Positions 1 through 12,624 of a stretch of DNA of 64,000 nt are shown piece after piece (the first letter of the stretch is position 1; the number at the start of each line of letters is the position of its first letter). The position numbers were made by a program, and so were the translations under genes. Origin of the DNA: Salticus scenicus. Taxonomy: Eukaryota; Arthropoda; Arachnida; Araneae; Salticidae. The notes beneath the pieces were generated by a model, which saw only the letters and a program-made list of their open reading frames with translations, had not been told where the DNA came from and searched no databases. The stretch spans positions 237,637,861 through 237,701,860 of the forward strand of contig OZ005661.1 in NCBI GenBank assembly GCA_963930645.1, given 5' to 3'.

Positions 1-690
1 AGATTTCTTTACAAACAGGAATTTGATATTTTGGAATAATCCTTGCAATATAAAATAAAAATTTTCGGTACGATACTCAGGTTTATTCTGAGTGGAGGAT
101 AGTTTCTGTTCTGGAAAAATGGCAGACTACAGCTCTTACAAGATAGGTGTTTTTCTGTTATATATTTTTGTTTTGTGTTGGTGTGGGGGGGGGTATAATA
201 TAATATTCATATATATATATATATACATATATATAAAGTTTATTGCTGGCTCTACAATTTTTCTCATGTGACAATATCCGACCCAAAAGACATCCAGAAA
301 TTTAGTCCAATTAGTTTCAGGTTCTTTTCAACACTGGTTTGAGGTCTTCCTATCCATTGTTAACACCCATTTATAAACGTTTTATTTATTTTTATTGTTT
401 TGTGTTGGTCGGGGGGGGGATATAATATCATATATATATATATAGATAGATAGATAGATATACAGATATAAAGATATCTACGGATAAGAGATTTCTTTAC
501 AAACAGGAATTTGATATTTTGGAATAATCCTTGCAATATAAAATAAAAATTTTCGGTACGATACTGAGGTCTATTCTGAGTGGAGGATAGTTTCTGTTCT
601 GGAAAAATGGCAGACTACAGCTCTTACAAGATAGGTGTTTTTCTGTTATTCATTTTTGCTTTGTGTTGGTGGAGAGGGGGAGGGGATATA

Positions 691-727
<37 letters not shown>

Positions 728-1672
728 CATTGCTGGCTCTCCAATTTTTCCCATGTGACAATATCCGACCCAAAAGACATCCAGAAATTTAGTCCAATTA
801 GTTTCAGGTTCTTTTCAACACTGGTTTGAGGTCTTCTTATCCATTGTTAACACCCATTTATAAACGTTTTATTTATTTTTATTGTTTTGTGTTGGTCGGG
901 GGTGGATATAGTATCATATATATATATATATATATATAGATAGATAGATAGATAGATAGATATAAAGATATCTACTTATAAGAGATTTCTTTACAAACAG
1001 GAATTTGATATTTTGGAATAATCCTTGCAATATAAAATAAAAATTTTCGGTACGATACTCAGGTTTATTCTGAGTGGAGGATAGTTTCTGTTCTGGAAAA
1101 ATGGCAGACTACAGCTCTTACAAGATAGGTGTTTTTCTGTTATATATTTTTGTTTTGTGTTGGTGTGGGGGGGGGTATAATATAATATTCATATATATAT
1201 ATATATACATATATATAAAGTTTATTGCTGGCTCTACAATTTTTCTCATGTGACAATATCCGACCCAAAAGACATCCAGAAATTTAGTCCAATTAGTTTC
1301 AGGTTCTTTTCAACACTGGTTTGAGGTCTTCCTATCCATTGTTAACACCCATTTATAAACGTTTTATTTATTTTTATTGTTTTGTGTTGGTCGGGGGGGG
1401 GATATAATATCATATATATATATATAGATAGATAGATAGATATACAGATATAAAGATATCTACGGATAAGAGATTTCTTTACAAACAGGAATTTGATATT
1501 TTGGAATAATCCTTGCAATATAAAATAAAAATTTTCGGTACGATACTGAGGTCTATTCTGAGTGGAGGATAGTTTCTGTTCTGGAAAAATGGCAGACTAC
1601 AGCTCTTACAAGATAGGTGTTTTTCTGTTATTCATTTTTGCTTTGTGTTGGTGGAGAGGGGGAGGGGATATA

Positions 1673-1709
<37 letters not shown>

Positions 1710-2400
1710 CATTGCTGGCTCTCCAATTTTTCCCATGTGACAATATCCGACCCAAAAGACATCCAGAAATTTAGTCCAATTAGTTTCAGGTTCTTTTCAA
1801 CACTGGTTTGAGGTCTTCTTATCCATTGTTAACACCCATTTATAAACGTTTTATTTATTTTTATTGTTTTGTGTTGGTCGGGGGTGGATATAGTATCATA
1901 TATATATATATATATATATAGATAGATAGATAGATAGATAGATATAAAGATATCTACTTATAAGAGATTTCTTTACAAACAGGAATTTGATATTTTGGAA
2001 TAATCCTTGCAATATAAAATAAAAATTTTCGGTACGATACTGAGGTCTATTCTGAGTGGAGGATAGTTTCTGTTCTGGAAAAATGGCAGACTACAGCTCT
2101 TACAAGATAGGTGTTTTTCTGTTATTCATTTTTGTTTTGTGCTGGTGGGGGGGGGGGGAGGGGATATAATATAATATATATATATATATATATATAAAGG
2201 TATATATATATAAAGTCCATTGCTGGCTCTCCAATTTTTCCCATGTGACAATATCCGACCCAAAAGACATCCAGAAATTTATTCCAATTAGTTTCAGGTT
2301 CTTTTCAACAATGTTTCAGGTCTTCCTATCCATTGTTAACACCCATTTATAAACGTTTTATTTATTTTTATTGTTCTGTGTTGGTCGGGGGGGATATAAT

Positions 2401-2474
<74 letters not shown>

Positions 2475-3662
2475 TAAAGATATCTACGGATAAGAGATTT
2501 CTTTACAAACAGGAATTTGATATTTTGGAATAATCCTTGCAATATAAAATAAAAATTTTCGGTACGATACTGAGGTCTATTCTGAGTGGAGGATAGTTTC
2601 TGTTCTGGAAAAATGGCAGACTACAGCTCTTACAAGATAGGTGTTTTTCTGTTATTCATTTTTGCTTTGTGTTGGTGGGGGGGGGGGGAGGGGATATAAT
2701 ATAATATATATATATATATATATATAAAGTCCATTGCTGGCTCTCCAATTTTTCCCATGTGACAATATCCGACCCAAAAGACATCCAGAAATTTAGTCCA
2801 ATTAGTTTCAGGTTCTTTTCAACACTGGTTTGAGGTCTTCTTATCCATTGTTAACACCCATTTATAAACGTTTTATTTATTTTTATTGTTTTGTGTTGGT
2901 CGGGGGGGGGATATAATATCATATATATATAAATATATATATATAGATAGATAGATAGATAGATAGATATAAAGATATCTACGGATAAGAGATTTCTTTA
3001 CAAACAGGAATTTGATATTTTGGAATAATCCTTGCAATATAAAATAAAAATTTTCGGTACGATACTGAGGTCTATTCTGAGTGGAGGATAGTTTCTATTC
3101 TGGAAAAATTGCAGACTGCAGCTCTTACAGGATAGGTGTTTTTCTGTTATTTATTATTGTCTTTGTTTGTGGGGGGAGGGGGGATATAATATCATATATA
3201 TTTATAAAGTTATCTACGGATAAGAGATTCCTTTACAAACAGTAATTTGATATTTTGGAATAATCCTTGCAATATAAAATAAAATTTTTCGGTACGATAC
3301 CGAGGTCTATTCTGAGTGGAGGATAGTTTCTGTTCTGGAAAAATGGCAGACTACAGCTCTTACAGGATAGGTGTTTTTCTGTTATTTATTATTGTTTGTG
3401 TTTGTGGGGGGAGGGGGGATATAATATCATATATATTTATAAATATATCTACGGATAAGAGATTTCTTTACAAACAGGAATTTGATATTTTGGAATAATC
3501 CTTGCAATATAAAATAAAATTTTTCGGTACGATACTGAGGTCTATTCCGAGCGGAGGATAGTTTCTGTTCTGGTAAAATGGCAGACTACAGCTCTTACAG
3601 GATAGGTGTTTTTCTGTTATTTATTTTTGTTTTTTGTTGGTGGTGGTGGGGGGGGAAATATA

Positions 3663-3695
<33 letters not shown>

Positions 3696-3870
3696 AAGGT
3701 ATCTACGGATAAGCGATTTCTTTACAAACAGGAATTTGATATTTTGGAATAATCCTTGCAATATAAAATAAAATTTTTCGGTATGATACGGAGGTCTATT
3801 CTGAGTGGAGGATAGTTTCTGTTCTGGAAAATTGGCAGACTATAGCTCTTATAGGATAGATGTTTTTCTG
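1..3870. repeat. Complex tandem array, ~490-bp long and ~235-bp short units
   Basis: A shared block beginning agatttctttacaaacagg recurs near 1, 489, 983, 1471, 1965, 2495, 2990, 3225, 3460 and 3713. The first six spacings are 488-530 bp, the next is 495, and the last ones are 235-253. Long units equal a short unit plus an extra ~250-bp segment (gacaatatccgacccaaaag... to ...ttataaacg) bounded by duplicated G-run plus (AT)n/(GATA)n tracts. Positions 1-982 and 983-1964 read as the same sequence. I see no gene; short open frames across the array are incidental. The left end lies outside the window. Confidence 0.93.
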
Positions 3871-4535
3871 TTATTTAACTATGTATTATGTTAATTAGTT
3901 ATTTATAATTTTAGCAGCGAATACTTGTATTTTTAATATTATTACATATTTTTCGATCCTCGTTTAAATTTCGTATGTTTTGAAATTTAATATTTCAGTA
4001 CATTTTTCATTTTACACACTCAGTTTAAGTACATGAGATTTCATTTAATAAAATATTTTTAACACGAATATGTAAAATTATTTTTTTAAATATAGTATAA
4101 TTTTAAAAAAAATGCCAAAAGGCGGGGATTACTGTTTAAAATATGAAAATATGTCCATCATAAAAGGTTGATTTGAGTCAACAATTTTTCCGGAGATATG
4201 GTTTTAATTAGTGACAGCAATAATACCTGTTATGAAATCATGTCAATTAAAATATTTTTACTCGAGCTTTACACTATGACGCTAAACTACCAAATTTAAT
4301 ATTTATATAACATTAATAATTAGGACAGTTTATGCATAACTATGTGAAGCTTATTTGCATTTAAAAGCTTTTTTAAAAGAGGGTTCGTACAACCCGCCCC
4401 TTTGAAAGTACTGTTATACCCTTTTCTTTAATAATAAAATTATTCTTAAATTTACAGGCATATTTTATCATAAAAACTGTGATATAAGATTAGTGGTGCA
4501 GAAAACTTAAGACCGTACTCATCATACATAAAGAA
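3871..4535. other. AT-rich unique sequence, no gene seen
   Basis: After the last array unit the sequence is AT-rich with homopolymer runs. I see no open frame of note and no recognisable element. Confidence 0.6.
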
Positions 4536-4537
4536 TA

Positions 4538-4728
4538 GCTGCCAATATTTTAATTTATTCCGAAGCACTTTTAGCTCCGCATTTATTACAAACCACATTT
4601 TTCTTAGTGAGTAAATTCCTCTTATTTTATCAGAATTCTACATTAAGGAAATTTTTTTTTTTAAATAAAGCGGTGCGAAATAAATGCGGAGCTAAAAATG
4701 CCCCGGAATAAATTAAAATATTGGCAGC
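4538..4728. mobile_element. TA-flanked MITE with ~50-bp terminal inverted repeats
   Basis: The left arm (from 4538, gctgccaatattttaattta) is the near-perfect reverse complement of the right arm ending at 4728 (...aaaatattggcagc). Both arms run about 50 bp into a motif agctccgcatttatt / aataaatgcggagct. TA lies outside each end (4536-4537 and 4729-4730), as expected for Tc1/mariner-type insertion. The centre is ~90 bp with no coding capacity. The superfamily assignment rests only on the TA target and on TIR structure. Confidence 0.8.
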
Positions 4729-4730
4729 TA

Positions 4731-7400
4731 GGGCATAAAGACACTATTTAGTGAGAGTATTGCTTACTCTCAGTAAAATTCTCTTTTGGGAAAAAATGCT
4801 CACTGCTTTGGTAGTTATTATTCTTTATATTCAACACTTTATACATCATCACTGCAGTAACATTAAAAATTAGTATTATTGATGTTTCTAAATATTCTTT
4901 TCAATATAGGTTAATTTATTTAGTTACTATATATATATTAATTATTGATACTGCTCTTTTTAGACATTCATGTATTTGAATTTAGCCCAATGTATTCTTA
5001 AGTTAAAATAAACTCTACCTTTGTCTCTTGTTTACGAAGTCAGTTTATCGGTGTAAGGCATAATGACTTGGGCGAGGCGCATTTCCGATTAAACACCGCA
5101 TTCATCATAGTGAATATAAATCAAATGTTACTGTTATAGTAAATACAAACGTGTTTCAAGAATTAAACACTTTCCATTCACTTTGGAGGCTTCAAAAAAT
5201 TTGGTCTATGAGATTAGCTGATACTGGTTTTTTTTTAAAAGGTAAGACCAACAACTTTAAAAAATTGAATAAAACAATCAAGAAAAAAGCTGCCTTAGTA
5301 AAGATGGAGTTTATAAATATAACTAACAAACTTTAAAATAAATTGGGACAATGTGTTAAAGAAGATTAATATTATACTGCAAATTAAGATTGTAAAACTA
5401 CTTCTAAGTTTACAGATGTTGCACAAATAAGGCATGATAAACAAATCTCTTGGAAAAAAAAGGTGCAAATTCATGCAAAAGTGTTTCAAGTTAGTCATAT
5501 ATAAATAAAAGTTCATGCAAGGCAAATGAATCTTAGCGATATTGGACAGAATAATGGTGATAAGAGTTGCCCAATTTTCCTGATGATACTTGCCCACGAA
5601 ATACTGGCCGTAGCAGACAGGAAAGCTGTTATCCTGGTCATCACGTAGTCATTAGTAAGGAAAATTCAAGGCCATGAAATAATTCAAGTCAACCTGTTGG
5701 CATAAATGGACTCCCACGAAACGTTTTTAGTGATGGTACTTCTTCAGAATGTGTAACGTCATTAAAAAGAGGGTAGCCTTTGACGAGTTTAATACAAATA
5801 ATTGTTTTCTGATAAAATTGCTATAAAGTGAGCCAATCAGACCTTTTTTTTTTTTTTAAAAAAAAAAAAAGATTGCTCTCTTTCCTGTTCTAAATGACAG
5901 GTGCTATTATTCTTTTGTTGTTTTTTAACCAGTCGGTATTCAGTTCTGGGGAAGTGCAGAAATGCGCTTCGTGCTAAGCTAGTAAAAACGTAGTTGCAAG
6001 AAAAATATTTCTTTTGTTGATTAGTCAGTTAAAATGATGTCTGACTGAATTCAGATTGTTCACATAAAAGTAGGTCGTGAATGCGTGCCTTGCTGTGTTC
6101 CCAATGTAACAATAACAGCAACAACAAAAAATGTTTTATTTTATCTTTTGTGTTCTATGGTAAAAATGTCAAAAGTGTAATACTCTTAAAGTGATCGTCC
6201 ATTAAAAAGTTTTGTCCTAGTAACCTACATTAACCAACTTGTTCTTATAGATAATTTTAATTTAAGATGAAATTTTCAGAAATTATTTTCCGTGCTCTAT
6301 TGACTGAGCAAGTCGTGGCTACAAAAATAAATTAATATTTTCATCTGAAAGCTTCTTCTAAAATAGATTTTGCTTAATTTTAATTCTAAATACTATTTTT
6401 CAAAACAAAACGTTTCAAAAATATAAAAGAGGAATAATTTTCATTTCAAATGACTTGTTGAAATTTAATATCAACGTATGCTCCCTAAAGCTATCTTTGC
6501 TTATACCTGGAACTACTTAAAACAAGAACAGAATTCAGAAAATGCTCAATACACAGTATCTTAACTAGTGGATCTGCAGATCAGGAGCCTCAACGTCCTA
6601 TTTGCATCAGACATTTTTCAATAGGTCATTTTTATTTATTTCTTATTATATAATAGTATATATTGATTCGATCGACTTATTACCATAATCAGATACATTC
6701 CTGAGGGGGGCTGCCGCCCCCCTCAACCCCCCGCTGTATCTCTCTTTCTATACCTATTTGTATATCATATAAAGTGTTACGGAATAAAATGCTAATTTTG
6801 TGCATTTCTAGTCGTTTTAGCGTTAAAATAGTCTAATTTTCCTTTAAAAACGAATTGAAAAGCTACAATAAGGGAAGAAATGGATTTGGCGCCAAATTTG
6901 GCGACTGTTTCCCTCCTTGGCGATTTTTTTGGCGACCTTGGCGAGAAAATCCTTATTAGGGATATACCAAATATGGAAGCTCTAATCTCATTGGCTGATG
7001 AGATACGATAATTTTCCAGAACAGTCTGTGTTCGATAGAATAGTATAAAAGGAGCATTTTTTTAGCCAAGGCTTCCAATCTCAGATCTGTGTCGGTTTCG
7101 TCAAATGCTTGCTTTGCTTTGAGGTTCTTTGAATGAGACTTGCTTTATGTGTTATTGCTAAACAGTTTGTACTGTTGTTTTGCTGTTAACGGCTGTTGTT
7201 TAAGCTATGTTTACTGGTTGAATTGAAGCTGATACTTGGTTTAAGGACCTGTATTCTTCTGGAACTTTCTGTGAATAAATCACTGAATTTTTGCAAGTTT
7301 CTCCTTTCATTCTCGGACAACTTACAAACCCCCAAGTACGCAACAATATGCATTCTTATTAAACGATGGTCTTGTATTATTTCCCGGAAATTCATAAATA
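4731..7400. other. AT-rich sequence without recognisable gene
   Basis: Nothing coding was recognised. Small features are a T-run/A-run palindrome near 5845-5871, a GC hairpin at 6702-6725 (listed separately), and a short cluster of ggcga/ggcgac words near 6888-6945. Overlapping frames of 70-85 codons on both strands near 7190-7450 have low-complexity, unremarkable composition, and I do not call them genes. Confidence 0.55.
6702..6725. repeat. GC-only hairpin in AT-rich DNA
   Basis: Arms tgaggggggc (6702-6711) and gcccccctca (6716-6725) are perfectly complementary around a 4-base loop, and aacccccc follows. The G/C-run pair resembles the interior of the hAT MITE at 46159-46348 (g-run, cttcag, c-run), so this may be a relic of such an element. 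I could not find matching termini. Confidence 0.6.
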
Positions 7401-7589
7401 CCGAATTTCATACAAAAAAAAAATACATAGCATATCAGAAATATTTTGCGTAACCTTTAAACTCATTATCAATTCTATGCCCACAATTTTCAACATGAAA
7501 ACATGCTTTTAAAATTCTAATAAAATTTCATTATATTTGATGGGGTGTAACCATGTTAAAATACACTTTTAAGAAATACCGACTATACA

Positions 7590-9346
7590 CCATAAAAGTA
7601 CGAAATTCCATTATGTATCCCGGAAAAGTAGCCACAGTCATTATAAACGCCAATAATAAGAATAAATCTAATTAATTATAACTCATTAATCTTTCAAACT
7701 AATTTGACATCATTTGGATGATTACAGTACATACTCGGAAGTATTTTGTGTGGTCCCATAAATTATTTAGTCTATACATAACCTTTTTTTAGAGTAAACA
7801 TGATTTTAAGCATCTTTATAATGTATGTTAATTTTATTAATTTCAATTCAGCATAAACGCATTAAAGTGCGCGCTTAAATTAAAAATTCGTCCATAGGCT
7901 CTAATGTTACGAAATTCTTTCGTGTGTCTTTGTAAACGAACCATAATATTGTATACACCAGTAAAAACTATTCAGCTTATTTTGCGTTTAAAATTAATAA
8001 TTGTTCCAAATTTAACATCGTTTGGATGACTAAGTGACATTGTCAGAACACTTTTGTAAGGTCCTGTACATTAATTAGAAAGCTTAAGAGCACATATTTT
8101 CTTCAAGCAACGTAAGTTTAAGCATCTTACTCACGTACTCTAGTTTCATTTTCTTATTGCAAAGTAATTATATTAAAATGCGTTTAAACGAAATTCACCC
8201 CATACGCCGTAATGTTAAGAATTTTGGCGTGTCCCTGTACACAGTTTATAAAAAATATAGCAATGAAAATTATACAGCTACTTATATGGAAAGCTGGAAT
8301 GTGTGCGCCAATTTGCAAGCCAATCGAATGATTTTTGCGGCCGCTATTGCGGTACATACAAATTCTTCCCATAGGCCGTAAGGATAAGAAAAAATTTGGC
8401 GTGTCCCTGTACACGAACAACAAAGGGAATACACACCTAACACTATACAGCTAATTCCGTTGGGCTCGTGAATATGTGTACCAAATTGCAAGTCTATAGC
8501 GTTATTTTTGGTGCCGCTATCGCGGTACATACAAATTCTTCACATAGGCCGTAATGATAAAAAAAAATTTGGCGTGTCCCTGTACACGAACTACAAATGG
8601 AATGCACACCCAAAACTATACAGCTAATTTCGTGGGGATCATGAACATGTGTACAAAGTTTCAAGTAAATAGCGTGGTTTTTACGGCCGCTATCGCACGG
8701 CAGACAGACAGACAGACGGACGGACCGACGGAACCCAAAATCCTTTTGAGTCTCAACAGAGGGCCTCCACTGACGTTTCGGCAAAAATTGAAGTCAATAG
8801 CTTGATTTTTGCGGCGGCTATCGCGGTACATACAGATTCTTCCCATAGGCCGTAATGATAGAAAATCTTTGGCGTGTCCCTGTACGCGAACTACAAATGG
8901 AATACACACCTAAAACTATACGCAGCTGATTCCGTTGGGCTTATGAACATGTGTACCAAATTGCAAGTCGATAGCGTGATTTTTGTGGTCGCTATCGCGG
9001 TACATACAAATTCCTCCCATAGGCCGTAATGATAAGAAAAACTTTGGCGTGCCCCTGTATACGAACTACAAATGGAATACATACCAAAAACTATACAGCT
9101 GATTTCGTGGTGCTCATGAACACGTGTACCAAATTTCAAGTCAATAGCGCTATTTTTGCGGCCGCTATCGCGATACATACAAATTCCTCCCATAGGCCGT
9201 AATGATAAGAAAAACTTTGGTGTGTCCCTGTATACGAACTACAAATGGAGTGCATACCAAAAACTATACAGCTGATTTCGTGGGGCTCATGAACACGTGT
9301 ACTAAATTTCAAGTCAATAGCGCTATTTTTGCGGCCGCTATCGCGC

Positions 9347-9386
<40 letters not shown>

Positions 9387-10080
9387 CAGCCCAAAACCGT
9401 TTTGAGTCTCAACAGAGGGCCTCCACTGACGTTTCGGCAAAAATTGAAGTCAATAGCTTGATTTTTGCGGCGGCTATCGCGGTACATACAGATTCTTCCC
9501 ATAGGCCGTAATGATAGAAAATCTTTGGTGTGTCCCTGTACACGAACTACAAATGGAATACACACCTAAAACTATACGCAGCTGATTCCGTTGGGCTTAT
9601 GAACATGTGTACCAAACTGCAAGTCAATAGCGTGATTTTTGTGGCCGCTATCGCGATACATACAAATTCCTCCCATAGGCCGTAATGATAAGAAAAACTT
9701 TGGCGTGTCCCTGTATACGAACTACAAATGGAGTACATACCAAAAACTATACAGCTGATTTCGTGGTGCTCATGAACACGTGTACCAAATTTCAAGTCAA
9801 TAGCGCTATTTTTGCGGCCGCCATCGCGATACATACAAATTCCTCCCATAGGCCGTAATGATAAGAAAAACTTTGGCGTGTCCCTGTATACGAACTACAT
9901 ATGGAGTGCATACCAAAAACTATACAGCTGATTTCGTGGGGCTCATGAACACGTGTACCAAATTTCAAGTCAATTGCGCTATTTTTGCGGCCGCTATCGT
10001 GCGACAGACAAACAGACAGACACAGCCCAAAACCGTTTTGAGTCTCAATGTAGGGCCTCCACTGACGTTTCGGCATCAAT
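7590..10080. repeat. Higher-order tandem array: ~173-bp monomers plus CAGA-bearing spacer
   Basis: The monomer marker ataggccgtaatgata recurs at 8371, 8544, 8845, 9019, 9192, 9501, 9675 and 9848. Spacing is 173-174 bp except where a ~130-bp spacer intervenes (301 and 309 bp). The spacer holds a (CAGA)n run, then cccaaaa..cc(g/t)ttttgagtctca and gcctccactgacgtttcgg. The pattern is three monomers plus one spacer per unit (~656 bp). Diverged copies occur at 8202 and 7894, and probably 7590, so the left edge is decayed. Several monomers stay open on both strands, which I attribute to base composition and recent copying, not to protein selection. Confidence 0.9.
9358..9386. repeat. (CAGA)n microsatellite in the array spacer
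   Basis: Consecutive cagacaga units at the spacer start. Shorter versions sit near 8700-8720 and 10005-10022 at the equivalent place in the other spacers. Confidence 0.85.
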
Positions 10081-10429
10081 TATTCATTGTTTCAATTGTT
10101 TTTTTTCACTGAAACATTGTTCTAATAATTTCTGGAATTTTTCACATCATGCACAGTATTTTGTTTTCCCCTTAACCTGCCACGCAAATTCTTAAAATCC
10201 ATTAAAATTCCACAATGAATCATCCTGTAATAAATAAAAATTAAGCAAATTTTTAATAAATTTTCAATCACTAAATGTAATATTTTTAGTTTTATATCCT
10301 ATTTTATATCCGCTACCGATCGTTGACACGGCTTTATATCATATTTGGCACTGTCAGCCACCGATGGCTGACAGGGCGCTCAACGTTTTAATTCTTTATT
10401 GGTACTGCTTTTAATTTCGGGATAAACCT

Positions 10430-10515
10430 TTCACTGAAATGTTTGAAGTATAACATGTTCTGCACACTCCTAAAGTTTCAAGACGATTCCTTCAGTACTT
10501 AGAGATATATGACAA
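10430..10515. repeat. Dispersed repeat segment, copy 1
   Basis: The string gtataacatgttctgcacac, followed by tccnaaantttcaaga and natncct, also occurs with small changes at 56925-57000. The two copies have no other neighbouring similarity I could see. Family unknown. Confidence 0.55.
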
Positions 10516-10623
10516 AATGTCTAGAATCCAGAATGGTTGACATAGAGCTCAATGTGTTAAATGGCATGATAAACACAAGATAAGAGTTTTATAGATAAAT
10601 TTTTACTAGCAAAAAATTATAAG

Positions 10624-10624
<1 letters not shown>

Positions 10625-10690
<66 letters not shown>
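10625..10690. repeat. (TA)n microsatellite
   Basis: About 65 bp of alternating TA with one interruption (ac). Confidence 0.95.
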
Positions 10691-10909
10691 GTTTTCTTTT
10701 TTTTTTCTTGAAAGAGAATACTTTTGCTTCATACGAATTACCATTTCAAAAAAATTCTACCATAAATTGCTTTCGTTAATATTAAATCCAAACGCAGTTC
10801 TAAGAATCACAATATCAAAAGAGCCAACGTCAGGAAAAAGCAATCTCTATTTCAAATATCTTATAGAAATATTAATTGAGTTTCAAATACAACTGTACTT
10901 TCCAAATCG

Positions 10910-10940
<31 letters not shown>

Positions 10941-10999
10941 TTAAAACAATGTGTTTTTCGAAGGAAGAGGACGCTGTGAAATATTTCTCACTGTGCTAG

Positions 11000-12268
11000 T
11001 TAGACAGAACCTTCATCATGCATTCTTTTTTGCTTACTTTTCTTCAGAAATTTCCCTTTCTTCATCCGACTTAAAAATATTTCACAAATGAAGACCATGA
11101 AAGATACAAAATATCCTACCAATAAAATTATAAATGCGGGAGCAACATATACAAGTGTTAATTTCCGTTTACTGTTGTCTTTTTCTATGATATTATTTCG
11201 CATATGATATTCTGTCTCGAAATATAGTCCTTTGTCATATTTGAAGAAGAGGCCTGAAGCCATGAGTTCATGTATGAATTTCTCTACCAACTTTTTACAG
11301 CAAAAGTCTTTTCGCACCAACTTTTTGCATTGTTTCAAGAAATTGATCTTCAGAAACAAAAAATCTACCGAAATTGAAAGTATCAAGCCCGTCTTTATGT
11401 CCAACGTAAGCGAGATTTTTCTCGCTTCTTCCATCAATAAAAAATTTAATTATATCATTTTCATCTATTCTGTTCTCCTTCATGTCTTTCGCAATTACTT
11501 TGAATTCCTTTCGATTATATGATGACAACAGGTCGTAAATAGTAATTTCATAAGTTACGCAGTGATATTCTCCATTCGATACGGCTGTGGCCAACTGCGA
11601 CAGGTCTTTGATTGGAGAGACAGGAGGGAATGCAAGGAATGACAGAAACACAGACTCGAAAGCCAGGCAAATGAACATCGCTCCAACAACCCAAGAGTAA
11701 CTCAGCAAAGTTTCTGAGAATGACGAAATTCTTAAAATAGAATTTTGTCTTAAAAATATCGAATATCGCTAAAACATGAAGAGAGATTTTATCGAGCGGA
11801 TATTTCCTTTCAAAGATATAGTGCATAAACGACATGAGAATGAAAACTAGAGCTATAGCTATCCAAATTGGTAATGAAAATATTTTAAAAATACCAAATA
11901 CGTTTGTATTCTGGTTTCTGAGTCATGAATGTATATTGAGCAAATCTAAATGGGTATGCAAAATCTACTGATTCCTTTATCATCCGAACTACATTAAATT
12001 CAGGCACAGCAATGTCAATTTCCGACTGGTTTAATAATCGACATAAGCTTAATGTACCATTTTTACAAGGTATTTCATCAAAAAAACGAAAAGAAGCTCT
12101 GGCAAAATTTTTTGAAAATTTCAGAAGGTAATTTGCAAGAGCGACTGCTATTCGAGCATGCCGGAAATTAGCTTCATAATAAAAAGCTAACAGTTCTTCA
12201 GAGGAAGTTGTGGAAGGTGAATTTGGGTATAAGACTAATCCAATACTTAAAATTTGTTTAGCTAACAT
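11000..12268 (-). pseudogene. Ionotropic receptor-like gene, disrupted by three frameshifts
   Basis: Read on the minus strand this gives ~420 codons with the layout of an invertebrate ionotropic receptor lacking the long N-terminal domain. The first segment (12268 to ~11900) holds ligand-binding lobe S1 with CKNGTLSLCRLLNQSEIDIA and VDFAYPF. The next (~11895-11710) is membrane helix M1 (LPIWIAIALVFILMSF). The next (~11708-11300) is the pore and M2 (YSWVVGAMFICLAFE), PPVSPIKDLSQL and lobe S2. The last (~11295-11000) ends in helix LVYVAPAFIILLVGYF and a basic tail. Moving between frames needs one base skipped near 11897, 11709 and 11303, always the same direction and next to short A/T runs, so the first and last segments share a frame. 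The ATG at 12268 is the first in frame. No introns are evident. Either a recent pseudogene or base-level assembly errors in an intact gene. The ligand cannot be inferred. Confidence 0.75.
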
Positions 12269-12422
12269 ATTCTTTATTTCTTTAATGCATTTGTAAGACC
12301 ATAATAAAGAAATTATACTGTTTGATAGAGTATTTTTGTTTATAGTGTTGTAACCGTTGAAACATTAATTAATAAAATTTTCACTTCTTAGCGACTAAAC
12401 AATCTAAAATAAAGGTAAAAAT

Positions 12423-12592
12423 CAGTGTTGCCAGATTTGGGGACTTTTTTATTCAACCCACGCCGCTAAATTTTAATTGTAACGGTTGCCTAAGCACTTC
12501 GAAAGATAAACGTCTATTATGTATAGCAAATATCACTTCTCAAAATTATTGGTGTGAGTTGAATAAAAAAGTCCCCAAATCTGGCAACACTG
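12423..12592. mobile_element. hAT-type MITE with perfect 35-bp TIRs
   Basis: Left end cagtgttgccagatttgggg and right end ccccaaatctggcaacactg are exact reverse complements, extending to 35 bp (12423-12457 and 12558-12592). An 8-bp target duplication gtaaaaat flanks it (12415-12422 and 12593-12600). An 8-bp duplication with CAG...CTG termini is the hAT signature. There is no coding capacity. It lies just upstream of the receptor pseudogene start. Confidence 0.93.
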
Positions 12593-12599
12593 GTAAAAA

Positions 12600-12624
12600 T
12601 ACACACACACACACACACAGACAG

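Larger units (their letters stand above)
10081..10990. other. Intergenic spacer between array and receptor pseudogene
   Basis: No gene is seen. The stretch contains a hairpin with 10-bp arms ctgtcagcca/tggctgacag (10351-10374), a dispersed repeat segment (10430-10510), a (TA)n tract (10625-10690) and an A-run near 10915-10940. Confidence 0.6.

Noticed and set aside
4100..4730. Riboswitch or structured RNA at the 4538-4728 inverted repeat
   Set aside because: TA target duplication and TIR structure explain it as a MITE.
5295..5597. 100-codon minus-strand open frame
   Set aside because: Low-complexity, hydrophobic and lysine-poor composition in AT-rich DNA, with no domain signature.
7186..7453. 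Overlapping open frames on both strands
   Set aside because: Unremarkable composition and no motif; overlap on both strands is typical of chance.
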